Below are positions 6,277 to 14,764 of a stretch of 46,410 nt of DNA, in pieces. The notes under the pieces were generated by a model. It had not been told where the DNA came from, did not search any database, and saw nothing but the letters and a program-made list of their open reading frames with translations. The stretch covers positions 1 through 46,410 of the forward strand of contig CAYWEM010000019.1 in assembly GCA_964457225.1 (NCBI GenBank), given 5' to 3'. Position numbers and translations under genes: made by a program. Each line of letters starts with the position of its first letter. Positions within the stretch are counted from its first letter, which is position 1. Origin of the DNA: CAYWEM01 sp964457225. GTDB taxonomy: Bacteria > Acidobacteriota > Aminicenantia > UBA2199.

Positions 6277-7707
6277 ATGGACTCAAGGGAATTCCGCGCT
6301 CATGCCCACGAATTGGTTGACTGGATAGCCGACTACCTGGAAAACATCGAATCTTACCCGGTCATGTCCAGGGTCAGGCCCGGGGAAATCAGGCAAGCGC
6401 TGCCGGCCGAGCCGCCCAGGCAGGGTGAACCTTTCAGCGCCCTGATGGCCGATTTCGAGCGTCTGATCATACCCGGTATCACTCACTGGCAGCATCCATC
6501 CTTTTTCGCTTATTTCCCGGCCAACAGCAGCCCGTCTTCACTGCTGGCCGAGATGCTGACCGCCGCCCTGGGAGTGCAGGCCATGGTCTGGCAGACTTCC
6601 CCGGCGGCCACCGAACTGGAAGAAGTAGTCACCAAGTGGCTGGTACAAATGCTGGGTTTGCCGGATTCCTTCTGCGGCGTAATCCAGGACACCGCCTCCA
6701 CGGCCACGCTCTGTTCCCTGCTTACGGCGCGCGAGCGTGCTTCAGATTTTTCTGTCAACGAGAACGGTTTCAGCGATGCCGAGCATTTCACCTGCTATTG
6801 TTCCACCGAGACTCACTCCTCGATTGAAAAGGCGGTGAAAATAGCCGGCATAGGCCGTGCCAACCTCAGGAAAGTTGCTGTGGACGAACGCATGGCCCTG
6901 CGACCTGATGAGCTGGAGCGGGTCATTGCCGCTGACCTCGCCGCCGGCTTCAGGCCGCTTTGGCTGACGGCCACCCTGGGTACCACCGGTTCAACGGCCT
7001 TCGATCCACTGCCGGAAATAAGTGAAATATGCGGCCGGTACGGCATCTGGCTGCACGTGGACGCCGCCCTGGCCGGTACAGCCCTGCTGCTGCCTGAAAT
7101 GCGCGGACTGGCCGCCGGCCTGGACAAGGCCGATTCTTTCGTTTTCAATCCGCATAAATGGATGTTCACCAATTTTGATTGCTCGGTTTACCTGCTGCGT
7201 GACCCGGCCGCCCTGGTGCGGACTTTCGAAATCATGCCCGAGTACCTGAAAACCTCGGTCGACAAGCGAGTCAACAACTACCGGGACTGGGGAGTTCAGT
7301 TGGGCCGCCGTTTCCGGGCACTCAAGCTCTGGTTCGTCATCAGGCATTACGGCGTGACCGGGCTCCAGGAAACAATCAGGCGTCATATCGCCATGGCCGG
7401 CCGGCTGGCCGTACTGATCGAGGCGGCTCATGATTTTGAACTACTGGCCCCGGTTCCACTGAATACGGTCTGTTTTCGTTACCGTCCGGCTGGTTGCCTT
7501 GACGAAGAAAAGCTGGACCGGCTCAACCAGGATTTGATGAATGCCGTGAATGCCGACGGCCGTATCTACCTGACTCATACCCGGCTGGCCGGTAAATTCA
7601 GTCTGCGCCTGGTCATCGGCCAGACTAACGTTCAGTGGCAACAGGTGGCGGCCGCCTGGGAATTGCTGCAGCAGAACGCCGGACAGCTTGGCGGGGAATC
7701 AGACTGA
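6277..7707 (+). CDS. aromatic-L-amino-acid decarboxylase-like PLP enzyme
   Basis: Group II pyridoxal-phosphate decarboxylase, closest in pattern to aromatic amino acid (DOPA/tryptophan/tyrosine) decarboxylases, which release CO2 to form amines. With the start at 6277 (strong AAGGAGG at 6261-6267) it has 476 residues, the usual size; an ATG 32 codons upstream lies ahead of the promoter and is rejected. Key residues: His180 in STETHSSIEKA stacks on the PLP ring, Asp262 in LHVDAALAG binds the pyridine nitrogen, and Lys294 in NPHKWMF forms the Schiff base. The N-terminal PGITHWQHPSFFAYFPAN segment is typical of the aromatic decarboxylases. The exact substrate cannot be read from the sequence. It stands alone, divergent from purC, followed by an fmdB-type gene with its own promoter. 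Confidence 0.88.
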   Translation: MDSREFRAHAHELVDWIADYLENIESYPVMSRVRPGEIRQALPAEPPRQGEPFSALMADFERLIIPGITHWQHPSFFAYFPANSSPSSLLAEMLTAALGVQAMVWQTSPAATELEEVVTKWLVQMLGLPDSFCGVIQDTASTATLCSLLTARERASDFSVNENGFSDAEHFTCYCSTETHSSIEKAVKIAGIGRANLRKVAVDERMALRPDELERVIAADLAAGFRPLWLTATLGTTGSTAFDPLPEISEICGRYGIWLHVDAALAGTALLLPEMRGLAAGLDKADSFVFNPHKWMFTNFDCSVYLLRDPAALVRTFEIMPEYLKTSVDKRVNNYRDWGVQLGRRFRALKLWFVIRHYGVTGLQETIRRHIAMAGRLAVLIEAAHDFELLAPVPLNTVCFRYRPAGCLDEEKLDRLNQDLMNAVNADGRIYLTHTRLAGKFSLRLVIGQTNVQWQQVAAAWELLQQNAGQLGGESD

Positions 7708-7726
7708 ATGAAGGAAGCGGCGGTTC

Positions 7727-7755
7727 TTGTCCGGTCGGGTGTGTTGAGCTAAAAT
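7727..7755 (+). promoter_or_regulatory. promoter of the FmdB-type zinc ribbon gene
   Basis: TTGTCC (7727-7732), 17 bases, TAAAAT (7750-7755); Shine-Dalgarno GGAAGG (7763-7768) and ATG 7774 follow. Confidence 0.55.
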
Positions 7756-7773
7756 AGACAACGGAAGGTCAAA

Positions 7774-7989
7774 ATGCCCATCTACGAATACCATTGCCCG
7801 CAATGCCTCAGGCACTTTGAAAAAATACTGCCGGTCAGTGCCCGGGATTCCATGGTAATTTGCCCCGAATGCGGTTCTGACAGGGTGGAAAAGCTGGTTT
7901 CCCGATTCTGCAGTCCCGGCGGAGAAAACAAGGCCGGGGCTTCGGGCTGTTCTTCCTGTTCTTCAGGCGATTGCGGGAGTTGTCACTGA
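7774..7989 (+). CDS. FmdB-family zinc ribbon protein
   Basis: A 71-residue protein with the FmdB/CxxC_CxxC_SSSS regulatory-protein pattern: MPIYEYHCPQC at the start, then ICPECGSDRVEKLVSRF, giving four zinc ligands C8, C11, C31 and C34. The tail is rich in Ser, Cys and Gly (SGCSSCSSGDCGSC), also typical of the family. The function of these proteins is poorly known; early work linked one to regulation of formamide or amide uptake genes. It has a good ribosome site and its own probable promoter. Confidence 0.85.
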   Translation: MPIYEYHCPQCLRHFEKILPVSARDSMVICPECGSDRVEKLVSRFCSPGGENKAGASGCSSCSSGDCGSCH

Positions 7990-8049
7990 AGTTGCCGTTG
8001 ATTTTTCAGTATCAAAAGACTACAGCCGGATGCATGCCGGTAATAATTT

Positions 8050-8058
8050 TGTTATCAT
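8050..8058 (+). promoter_or_regulatory. extended -10 box directly before plsC-like gene
   Basis: TGTTATCAT at 8050-8058 leaves only 6 bases before ATG 8065, so transcription should begin at or next to the start codon. No Shine-Dalgarno is seen. A leaderless mRNA is inferred. Confidence 0.5.
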
Positions 8059-8064
8059 ACAGCC

Positions 8065-8868
8065 ATGAACAGGACTTTTGAAAAAGATTCATACCAGACG
8101 CCGGCTGACCGCCGCCGGGCTCCCCTGGATTATGTATTCCTGCAAAGCCGCTGGTATTTTTTGTTTCGCTACCTGGGTATAGTGATCTCGGCCAGCGGCC
8201 AGGCCCGGGCCGGTCGTTACGATGATCCGGCCTGGAATGCTTCCTCGTTCAAGGTCTTTGACTTGATCGAGGATTGCGGCGGACGTTTTTCCATAAACGG
8301 ATTCGACAACCTGCGCCGGGCCGGGGGACCTGTTGTCCTGGTGGCCAATCACATGAGTACCCTGGAAACAATGGTACTGCCCTGCCTGGTCAATCCCATC
8401 CTGCCGATTACTTTCGTGGTCAAGGAAAAACTGGTGCGCGGGATGCTTTTCGGACCGGTTATGCGGGCCAGGAACCCGGTGCTGGTCGGCCGGAAGAATC
8501 CCCGGGATGACCTGCAGGCCGTACTGGAAGGCGGCCAGGCGGTTCTTGAAGCCGGGCGTTCCATGATCATCTTTCCGGAAAGCACCCGCAGCGAGGTATT
8601 TGACCCGGAAGCTTTCAATTCCCTGGGGGTCAAGCTGGCTCGCCGGGCTGCGGTGCCCCTGCTGCCGCTGGCCATCAAGAGCGATTTCTGGGGCAACGGC
8701 CGCCGGCTGAGGGAAGCCGGCCCGATCCGCCGGGAACGGACCATTCACTTTGAATTCGGAGCAGCCATGACCGTTTCCGGACAGGGGAGGGAAGAGCATC
8801 GCCAGGTGGTTGATTTCATCAGCGGCAAGCTGGAATCCTGGGGTGCCGGGATAAAAAAAAGCAGCTGA
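8065..8868 (+). CDS. PlsC-type lysophospholipid acyltransferase
   Basis: Membrane-associated acyltransferase of the PlsC/LPLAT superfamily, likely transferring an acyl chain to lysophosphatidate or a related glycerolipid. In the 267 residues, motif I is NHMSTLE (His96 with Glu101), a Glu form of the usual NHx4D; motif III is FPESTRS at 170-176, with Ser in place of the usual Gly of FPEGTRS. A weakly hydrophobic segment at about 30-45 may associate with the membrane. The gene is convergent with a GNAT gene 19 bases away. Both motif changes are conservative; activity is likely but the substrate is not known. Confidence 0.85.
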   Translation: MNRTFEKDSYQTPADRRRAPLDYVFLQSRWYFLFRYLGIVISASGQARAGRYDDPAWNASSFKVFDLIEDCGGRFSINGFDNLRRAGGPVVLVANHMSTLETMVLPCLVNPILPITFVVKEKLVRGMLFGPVMRARNPVLVGRKNPRDDLQAVLEGGQAVLEAGRSMIIFPESTRSEVFDPEAFNSLGVKLARRAAVPLLPLAIKSDFWGNGRRLREAGPIRRERTIHFEFGAAMTVSGQGREEHRQVVDFISGKLESWGAGIKKSS

Positions 8869-8887
8869 TAGTCAAGGCCTCCCCGCT

Positions 8888-9355
8888 TCAGAAATCAACG
8901 GTGAAGATGTCGTAGGGGGCCTGCCGCATGCCCAGGGCCAGGTAGGCTTCCCGGGCCCGGTGATTGCTTTTTTCCACGTACAGCCTGATACCGTGAACTT
9001 CCCGCCGGTAACGTGCTTCTTCCAGGACATACCGGTACAGAGCCCGGAACACGCCGCTTCTCCTGGCCTCTTCCCGCACGTAGACACTCTGCAGCCACCA
9101 GTACCACTGGTTGTTCCAGTCGCTCCATTCCGGAGTGATCATCATTTGGCCAAGCAGACCTCCGGGTGGAAGCAGGTTTTCCATGACCAGGAAAAAGCCC
9201 TTGCGCGGATCTTTGATGACTGCTTTCACTCCGGCTTCCACTTTAAGCGGATCCAGATCCCGGCCTTCTGATTCCCGGGCCAGCCGCAGGGTCATGTCGG
9301 TCAACTCCGGGCCGTCTTTCATTTCAGCCCGCCGGATGCGTTCTTTATCAACCAT
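8888..9355 (-). CDS. GNAT-family N-acetyltransferase
   Basis: Acetyl-CoA-dependent N-acetyltransferase fold of 155 residues. The central strand-loop-helix WLQSVYVREEARRSGVFRAL is motif A, with RRSGVF standing for the usual Q/RxxGxG acetyl-CoA loop. Motif B is the C-terminal NHRAREAYLALGM. The Shine-Dalgarno GGGAGG lies just before ATG 9355. The substrate cannot be predicted. The gene is divergent from the D,D-carboxypeptidase gene and convergent with plsC. Confidence 0.88.
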   Translation of the reverse strand: MVDKERIRRAEMKDGPELTDMTLRLARESEGRDLDPLKVEAGVKAVIKDPRKGFFLVMENLLPPGGLLGQMMITPEWSDWNNQWYWWLQSVYVREEARRSGVFRALYRYVLEEARYRREVHGIRLYVEKSNHRAREAYLALGMRQAPYDIFTVDF

Positions 9356-9389
9356 ATCGCCTCCCGTTGCGGTGTTAAAGCGTAGCCTG

Positions 9390-9398
9390 ATTATAACA
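9390..9398 (-). promoter_or_regulatory. extended -10 promoter of the GNAT gene
   Basis: TGTTATAAT on the minus strand (9390-9398), a perfect extended -10, about 35 bases before the GNAT start, without a recognisable -35. The same nine-base word recurs before secA and the transaldolase gene. Confidence 0.6.
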
Positions 9399-9477
9399 TC
9401 GCCGGGCCCTACGGGCGAGCCGAGATGGGCAGTTTCTGCTGATTTCGGCCTTTGGTACTTGCTTTTTTCACCTGGTC

Positions 9478-10638
9478 ATGGTACTGCTAAAAGGCATGAG
9501 CTCCTTGATGCCAAGGTTTTTTATCAGTTTTGCCCGGGAAAAGGTCATGGTCTTCTGTTGCGGGTTGTCGTTTTTTTTGCTGGCTTTGCCGGGATGGCTC
9601 CTGTCGGCGAGGCATGCTTCTTTCGTTTTTGACGCTGAATCAGGGGCGGTGATCCATGAAGTCAACGCCGATGCAGTCCGTCACCCGGCCTCCCTGACCA
9701 AGATGATGACCCTCTACCTGCTCTTTTCCGCCCTTGATGAAGGTCGGATCAACTTCGCCACCCGGCTTCCGGTGTCGGCCGATGCCGCCCGCCGTCCACC
9801 CTCAAAACTGGGATTGCGCTCCGGAGAGGAAATCGACGTACTGAATGCGGTCATGGCCCTGGTAACCAAATCGGCCAACGATGTGGCCACGGTGGTGGCC
9901 GAATCTCTGGCCGGTTCCGAGGATGATTTTGTCGCCCAGATGAACAGCCGGGCCAGGGAGCTTGGCCTGAAGAAAACCAATTTCAGTAATGCATCGGGCT
10001 TGCCGGACATCCGGCAGACGACCACGGCCCGGGACATGGCGGAGCTGGCCCGGGCACTCTGGCGCGATTTCCCCCATTATTACCACTTTTTTTCAGTGAC
10101 TTCCTTTTCTTTTCGCGGTCGCGAACATGAAAATCACAACAAGATGCTGAATGAATTCAGCGGGCTTGATGGAGTTAAAACCGGTTACATAAGGATGTCG
10201 GGCTACAACCTGGCTGCTTCGGCGGTAAGGGATGGTCGTCGGCTGTTCGCCGTGGTCATGGGCGGCCGAAGCCCGGATGATCGGAACAGTTTCATGTCCG
10301 GCCTGCTGGAAAGATCATTTTCCGGTCAGTCCGAGCTGTTCGATTTCAGGAGTCCGGGCGGCTGGGCCTTGCAGGTGGGTGCTTTCCAATCTCAGGCCGC
10401 AGCGGTGCGAATCCTGGAAAAACTGTCAGACAAACTGGGCTTATCGGAAAAAAGCCAGGCGGTTTTGCCCCTGGAATCACGCAAGGGTGTACTGTACCGC
10501 GCCCGTTTAGTGGGTTTTGCGGAAAATGAAGCCAGAAAAATCAGGACCAGGCTGGCGGAAATGAAGGTGGAGAGTTTCCTCGTGCCGCCTCTGGAGCAAA
10601 GTGCATCGGCGACCGGAATTCCCGGAGGCATGAATTGA
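9478..10638 (+). CDS. D-alanyl-D-alanine carboxypeptidase (S11) with SPOR domain
   Basis: Penicillin-binding protein 5/6-type D,D-carboxypeptidase that trims the terminal D-Ala of peptidoglycan stem peptides in the periplasm. All three active-site motifs are present: S72LTK75, S132AN and K234TG. A hydrophobic stretch at about 24-43 is a signal peptide. The C-terminal part (about 305-378, starting GGWALQVGAF) is a SPOR domain, which binds denuded glycan strands and directs proteins to division septa. That replaces the amphipathic anchor of E. coli DacA. The start is uncertain: ATG 9478, 9496, 9508 or 9547 would all give a signal peptide, and none has a clean ribosome site. It precedes a Prc-type protease by 28 bases and may share an operon with it. 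Confidence 0.9.
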   Translation: MVLLKGMSSLMPRFFISFAREKVMVFCCGLSFFLLALPGWLLSARHASFVFDAESGAVIHEVNADAVRHPASLTKMMTLYLLFSALDEGRINFATRLPVSADAARRPPSKLGLRSGEEIDVLNAVMALVTKSANDVATVVAESLAGSEDDFVAQMNSRARELGLKKTNFSNASGLPDIRQTTTARDMAELARALWRDFPHYYHFFSVTSFSFRGREHENHNKMLNEFSGLDGVKTGYIRMSGYNLAASAVRDGRRLFAVVMGGRSPDDRNSFMSGLLERSFSGQSELFDFRSPGGWALQVGAFQSQAAAVRILEKLSDKLGLSEKSQAVLPLESRKGVLYRARLVGFAENEARKIRTRLAEMKVESFLVPPLEQSASATGIPGGMN

Positions 10639-10666
10639 TCTGTCCGTCTGGAAAAAGAGGCGCCCG

Positions 10667-12778
10667 ATGATCAGAAAAAAAACCCTGTTTTTCGTTTTGC
10701 TGGTTTTTGTGCTCTGCCTGCAGAATTGGTCGGGAGTCCGCCCGGCCGGGGCTGATGAAAGGGAAAGAATACTCGGCCAATTGATTTTCCAGGGACTGAA
10801 ACAGTGGCATTACGCCGGCAGGGAATTGGACGCCGCGTTTTCCAGCCAGGCTTTCAATCAATTCCTCAAAACCCTGGACTACGGCAAGGCTTTTCTGATC
10901 GCCGTTGACCTGCAGGAGCTGGAAAAGCACCGCTTTACCATGCTGGAGTCTTTGCAGTCCGGTCGGTATCCTTTGGTTGATCTGGCCGCCGGCATCATGG
11001 CCCGACGCATCGTCCAGGTACAGGAAATGTGCCGTGATATCCTCTCCAAGCCCTTTGATTTTTTCCTGCAGGAAAGCATCGAACTGGACAGTGAGAAAAG
11101 AGAGTACTGCCGCGATGAACGTGAGCTGAAAGATTACTGGCGCAGAAGGCTTAAATACCTGACCCTGATTCGTTATCACGATGCCTTGGGTCCGGGCAGA
11201 ACAAAGGCGGCTGATCAGGTTACCCAGATAAAGAAAGCCGATGCCTCGGTTGAAAAAGAATCACGCCAGGCGGTTTTGAAGAGCATCAGCGGTAACTTGA
11301 ACCGCCTGACCCAGAACTTAAACCGCCAGGAGGTGCTGAGTCGGCTGTTCAACTCGTTTACCGCCGCCGCTGATCCGCACAGCGTCTATCTGCCGCCGAA
11401 AAGGCGGGATGACTTCGAGATTGAAATGTCCGGTTCCCTGGAAGGAATCGGTGCTTTGCTCGGAGAGGAAAACGGTTTTGTCAAGGTGGTCGAAATCGTT
11501 CCCGGCGGTCCGGCATGGAAACAGAAGGAACTCGAGGTGGAGGACCTGATACTCAAGGCCGGCCAGCAGGGTGAAGAAGCGGTTGATTTGATTGACATGG
11601 CCCTGTCTGACGCGGTCAAGCTGATCCGCGGCAAGAAGGGCACCGTGGTCCGCCTGACGGTGCGCAAACCAGACGGCCGCATCGCGGTGATTCCCATCAC
11701 CAGGGATGTGGTGGTATTACAGGAAACTTTCGCCCGCGGGGCCGTGATAACTCATGAAGACCTGGACATCAACATCGGTTACATCTATCTGCCCAGGTTT
11801 TACCATGATTTCAACCAGAGGGAAGGCCGCAATGCCACCTCGGATGTTAAGAAAATCGTCTCATCTTTTGCCGCCCGGGGAGTCGACGCGGTGGTGCTGG
11901 ATTTACGGGGGAACCGGGGAGGCACCCTTGACGATGCCGTGCGCATCGCCGGCCTTTTTCTTCCCGGAGGGGCGGTGGTGCAGGTCAAGGGCCGGGGGCG
12001 TCCTTCCAGGCCCATAATTGATGAAGATAAGGGGGTTGCCTGGGCGGGTCCCCTGGCGGTAATGATAAATCCCCTGTCGGCATCGGCTTCGGAAATCGTG
12101 GCCGCCGCTCTGCAGGATTACGGCCGGGCCCTGATAATTGCCGGGCCACGTTCATTCGGCAAGGGAACTGTTCAGGCCATGCTGAACCTTGATGCCTACC
12201 TGCAGGAAGAGGCTGATCGTTTTTCCGAGCCGCTGGGCGCCCTGACCCTGACCGTGCAGCAATTTTTCCGGGTTTCAGGGGAGGCGATTCAGGCCAAGGG
12301 TGTCGTGCCGGACCTGGTTTTACCGGATCCCTACGGTCACCTGGAGATCGGGGAACGCTACCTGGATAATTCCCTGCCCTGGGACAGCCTGCCTGCTCTC
12401 GATATTACTCCGCTGGCCGACCTGAAAGGCGTTTTACCGGCTCTTCAGGGTAAGAGTCGTTCCAGGCTGACCGGGAATGACTATTTTCAAACGCTCAGTA
12501 AAAACACCGAGCGCCTGCAGCGCATGCGTGAACAGACTGTTTATTCCCTGCACCTGCCGACTTTTATCAGCGCCCAGCAAAACCTGCGCGAGGAAGCAAC
12601 CCGTCACGATCTGGACGGCAAGGGCAAGCCGCGGCTGAAAGCCCGGGATCCGGAAAAGAATCCAGGGAACTCCACCGAGGATCCCTACGCCGAATGGAAA
12701 AAGAACTGGCTTGAAGACTTATGCAAGGATCCGTTCTTGGAGGAAGTAGCGCGGATTATGGCGGACTTCCTGGGCTGA
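10667..12778 (+). CDS. prc: Tail-specific (Prc/Ctp, S41) periplasmic protease
   Basis: C-terminal processing peptidase that degrades or trims periplasmic proteins, including cell-wall enzymes and lipoproteins, by their C-termini. The 703 residues comprise a signal peptide (1-29), an N-terminal helical domain, a PDZ domain (about 250-345, GIGALLGEENGFVKVVEIVPGG), the S41 protease core with LDLRGNRGG near 411-419, the catalytic Ser473 in NPLSASASE and Lys499 in SFGKGTVQ, and a Prc-type C-terminal extension with GVVPDLVLPD. Size and layout match E. coli Prc rather than the short CtpA form. It lies directly after the D,D-carboxypeptidase, and in E. coli Prc is known to affect peptidoglycan enzymes, so a shared cell-wall role is plausible. 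Confidence 0.93.
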   Translation: MIRKKTLFFVLLVFVLCLQNWSGVRPAGADERERILGQLIFQGLKQWHYAGRELDAAFSSQAFNQFLKTLDYGKAFLIAVDLQELEKHRFTMLESLQSGRYPLVDLAAGIMARRIVQVQEMCRDILSKPFDFFLQESIELDSEKREYCRDERELKDYWRRRLKYLTLIRYHDALGPGRTKAADQVTQIKKADASVEKESRQAVLKSISGNLNRLTQNLNRQEVLSRLFNSFTAAADPHSVYLPPKRRDDFEIEMSGSLEGIGALLGEENGFVKVVEIVPGGPAWKQKELEVEDLILKAGQQGEEAVDLIDMALSDAVKLIRGKKGTVVRLTVRKPDGRIAVIPITRDVVVLQETFARGAVITHEDLDINIGYIYLPRFYHDFNQREGRNATSDVKKIVSSFAARGVDAVVLDLRGNRGGTLDDAVRIAGLFLPGGAVVQVKGRGRPSRPIIDEDKGVAWAGPLAVMINPLSASASEIVAAALQDYGRALIIAGPRSFGKGTVQAMLNLDAYLQEEADRFSEPLGALTLTVQQFFRVSGEAIQAKGVVPDLVLPDPYGHLEIGERYLDNSLPWDSLPALDITPLADLKGVLPALQGKSRSRLTGNDYFQTLSKNTERLQRMREQTVYSLHLPTFISAQQNLREEATRHDLDGKGKPRLKARDPEKNPGNSTEDPYAEWKKNWLEDLCKDPFLEEVARIMADFLG

Positions 12779-12818
12779 GCGGCAACAGTTCAGCTTGGTT
12801 TTCCCGGGTTGATTACTC

Positions 12819-13889
12819 TCATGAATTCCGGGCTTCAAATTGCTCCATGAAAGCGACCAGAGCCTTGACTCCCTCTATGGGCATGGCATTGTAGATGGAG
12901 GCCCGGCAACCGCCCACGCTTCGATGTCCCTTTAATCCTACCATTCCTGCCTGGGAAGCTTCCTTGACGAAAACCTCTTCCAGTTCTTCAGGCTGAATGC
13001 GGAAAGTGACGTTCATTTTCGAGCGGTCTTCCCTGGCCGTGGTACCCCGGTAAATCTTGCTGCCGTCGATGTAATCGTACAGGAAAGCAGCCTTTTCATC
13101 ATTGCGTTTTTCCATGGCCTCCAGGCCGCCCAACTGTTCTATCCAGTCCATGATCAGGTTGGTGATGTAAATCGGAAAGGTCGGTGGGGTGTTGTAAAGA
13201 GAAGGTTCCTTGATGTGAGTCTTGTAGGAAAGCATGGCGGTCAGGTTTGGGGCGCACTGGTCGATCAGGTCCTGCCGGATGATGACCAGGGTGATGCCGG
13301 AAATGCCGATGTTTTTCTGGGCTCCCGCGTAAATCAGGCCGAAACGGGAGACGTCTATCCTGCGGCTCATTATGTCTGAAGACATGTCGGCGATCAATGG
13401 AGCGCTGGAATCAGGCATTTGGTGCCACTGGATGCCGCCGATGGTTTCGTTGGTGGTGATGTGCAGGTAGCGGGCATCGCTTGAAAGGTTGAGCTTTTTG
13501 GGGATGTAGTTGAAATTCTGGTCTTCCGAGGATGCGGCCAGGTTGACTTCACCGAAGCGCCGGGCTTCCTTGATGGCTTTGTCGGCCCATGAACCGGTAT
13601 GAACGTAATCGGCCCGCCCGCCCTGCAGTAAATTCATCGGGATCATGCCGAACTGCATGCTGGCGCCGCCCTGCAGGAAGAGAACATGGTAATTGTCCCC
13701 AATTCCCATCAGGGAGCGGATCTTGCTTTCAGCGCTCTTGATAACCGCGTCGAATTCCTTGCCGCGGTGGCTGATTTCCATTACCGACAGGCCGCAGCCG
13801 TTGAAATCAAGCAGTTCGGCCTGGGCCTTCTGCATTACTTCCAGGGGCACGATGGCCGGTCCGGCCGAAAAATTATGTTTTCTGGACAT
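12819..13889 (-). CDS. serC: Phosphoserine aminotransferase
   Basis: PLP enzyme converting 3-phosphohydroxypyruvate and glutamate to phosphoserine (serine biosynthesis), and the analogous step in vitamin B6 synthesis. The 356 residues show the family start HNFSAGPAIVP, EISHRGKEF, FLQGGASMQF, a PLP-contacting ADMSSDIMSR, and the Schiff-base Lys192 in YAGAQKNIG. The C-terminal GLKGHRSVGGCRASIYNAM is typical. The Shine-Dalgarno AGGAGG lies 8-9 bases before ATG 13889, and a good promoter is at 13913-13941. It is convergent with the Prc gene, 40 bases apart. No serA or serB is nearby. Confidence 0.96.
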   Translation of the reverse strand: MSRKHNFSAGPAIVPLEVMQKAQAELLDFNGCGLSVMEISHRGKEFDAVIKSAESKIRSLMGIGDNYHVLFLQGGASMQFGMIPMNLLQGGRADYVHTGSWADKAIKEARRFGEVNLAASSEDQNFNYIPKKLNLSSDARYLHITTNETIGGIQWHQMPDSSAPLIADMSSDIMSRRIDVSRFGLIYAGAQKNIGISGITLVIIRQDLIDQCAPNLTAMLSYKTHIKEPSLYNTPPTFPIYITNLIMDWIEQLGGLEAMEKRNDEKAAFLYDYIDGSKIYRGTTAREDRSKMNVTFRIQPEELEEVFVKEASQAGMVGLKGHRSVGGCRASIYNAMPIEGVKALVAFMEQFEARNS

Positions 13890-13912
13890 TTTGCCAACCT
13901 CCTAAAAAAAGT

Positions 13913-13941
13913 AGTGTACCTGCAAAATCAAGAAAATTCAA
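13913..13941 (-). promoter_or_regulatory. sigma-70 promoter of serC
   Basis: Minus strand TTGAAT (13936-13941), 17 bases, TACACT (13913-13918), about 25 bases before serC ATG. It lies between an upstream hairpin and the ribosome site. Confidence 0.6.
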
Positions 13942-13945
13942 TAGT

Positions 13946-13972
13946 GCCGGAAGGGGCATTCCGGCTTCCGGC
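13946..13972 (-). terminator. hairpin between the exported unknown and serC
   Basis: GCCGGAA (13946-13952) pairs perfectly with TTCCGGC (13959-13965), leaving a 6-base loop; a second TTCCGGC follows at 13966-13972 and could pair instead. Read on the minus strand, the stem is followed by a T-rich but interrupted run. It would end the transcript of the upstream minus-strand gene before the serC promoter. Confidence 0.45.
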
Positions 13973-13996
13973 AGTGCTGCCTGTTTTAGTGTTATG

Positions 13997-14650
13997 TCAG
14001 GGCTTGCTGAAAGTCAGATAGGTTATGGTCAGGTTGTATCCGTAGACATCTATCCTGAACTTGGCGTAGCGGCCCTCACTGGTTCTGGCCGCGATCACTG
14101 TGCCGGCAGGGATCTTGTTGGAAGCATTATTGCTGCCGTCTATAACATTCGCTGTATAAGCGTAGTTTTTCAGCATGGAGTAGTTTATGCTGTTGAAGTC
14201 GACACTGCCGATTACAAAAAAGGTGGCCCCGTTTTCAGGAACCAGTTTGCGGATGATGCTGGTTTCCTGAGACCACCAGAAATCGCTGGAATCCAGTTGT
14301 ACTTTGCCCTGATCCAGGTCAAAAACACCGGTTCCGGGCACTGTGACCTGTCCCTGGCTGAAAACGGCCGGATCGGGTTCGGCCAAGTCCTGGTCATCTC
14401 CTTTTTTCTTCAGCAAGACAAAGGCCAGAGCTGCAACTGCGCCCGCGGCCAGGAGACCGATGATAATCGGGGTTGCTGATTTCTTTTTTTTTACTGCCGG
14501 TGCGGGATTGTTCTGTTCTTTCATAAGAACCGGGTTTTCGTCTTCCAGGTCGGCCGGACTTCCGTCTACCGCCGCCGGCAACGGTTGCAGGGAAAGCTGC
14601 ATTGTTCCCAAAAAGGAAAAAAGCAACATGATGACCAACATTCTCTTCAT
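13997..14650 (-). CDS. exported or membrane-anchored protein of unknown function
   Basis: I do not recognise this 217-residue protein. It has a signal peptide or N-terminal anchor (residues 1-27), an acidic linker, a basic KKKK patch at 54-57, then a transmembrane helix (about 60-81) followed by LKKK. The remaining ~135 residues are polar and beta-rich with many aromatic residues and probably lie on one side of the membrane; IPAGTVIAARTSEGRYAKFRI is a notable beta segment. The Shine-Dalgarno GGAGGA precedes ATG 14650. It is a single-gene unit with a strong-looking promoter and a possible terminator, so it may be well expressed. Confidence 0.75.
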   Translation of the reverse strand: MKRMLVIMLLFSFLGTMQLSLQPLPAAVDGSPADLEDENPVLMKEQNNPAPAVKKKKSATPIIIGLLAAGAVAALAFVLLKKKGDDQDLAEPDPAVFSQGQVTVPGTGVFDLDQGKVQLDSSDFWWSQETSIIRKLVPENGATFFVIGSVDFNSINYSMLKNYAYTANVIDGSNNASNKIPAGTVIAARTSEGRYAKFRIDVYGYNLTITYLTFSKP

Positions 14651-14683
14651 ACAGTCCTCCTGTCAATTGGAAAAATTTGTCCG

Positions 14684-14713
14684 ATTTTATGATCGGAGCT
14701 GAATCATTGTCAA
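14684..14713 (-). promoter_or_regulatory. strong sigma-70 promoter with upstream A/T tract
   Basis: Minus strand TTGACA (14708-14713), 18 bases, TAAAAT (14684-14689). Just upstream on that strand, at 14735-14751, is a run of 9 T and 8 A (plus-strand view), in the position of an UP element. This drives the exported unknown at 13997-14650. Confidence 0.7.
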
Positions 14714-14764
14714 TATGATTTGGGTGGATTTTTATTTTTTTTTAAAAAAAACAGGATTTATATG

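Noticed and set aside
8026..8040. CCGG-flanked repeat before the plsC-like gene
   Set aside because: Only four base pairs with a seven-base loop; likely chance.
12774..12794. Hairpin GCTGA/TCAGC after the Prc gene
   Set aside because: Only a 5-bp stem and a poor T run; too weak to call a terminator.
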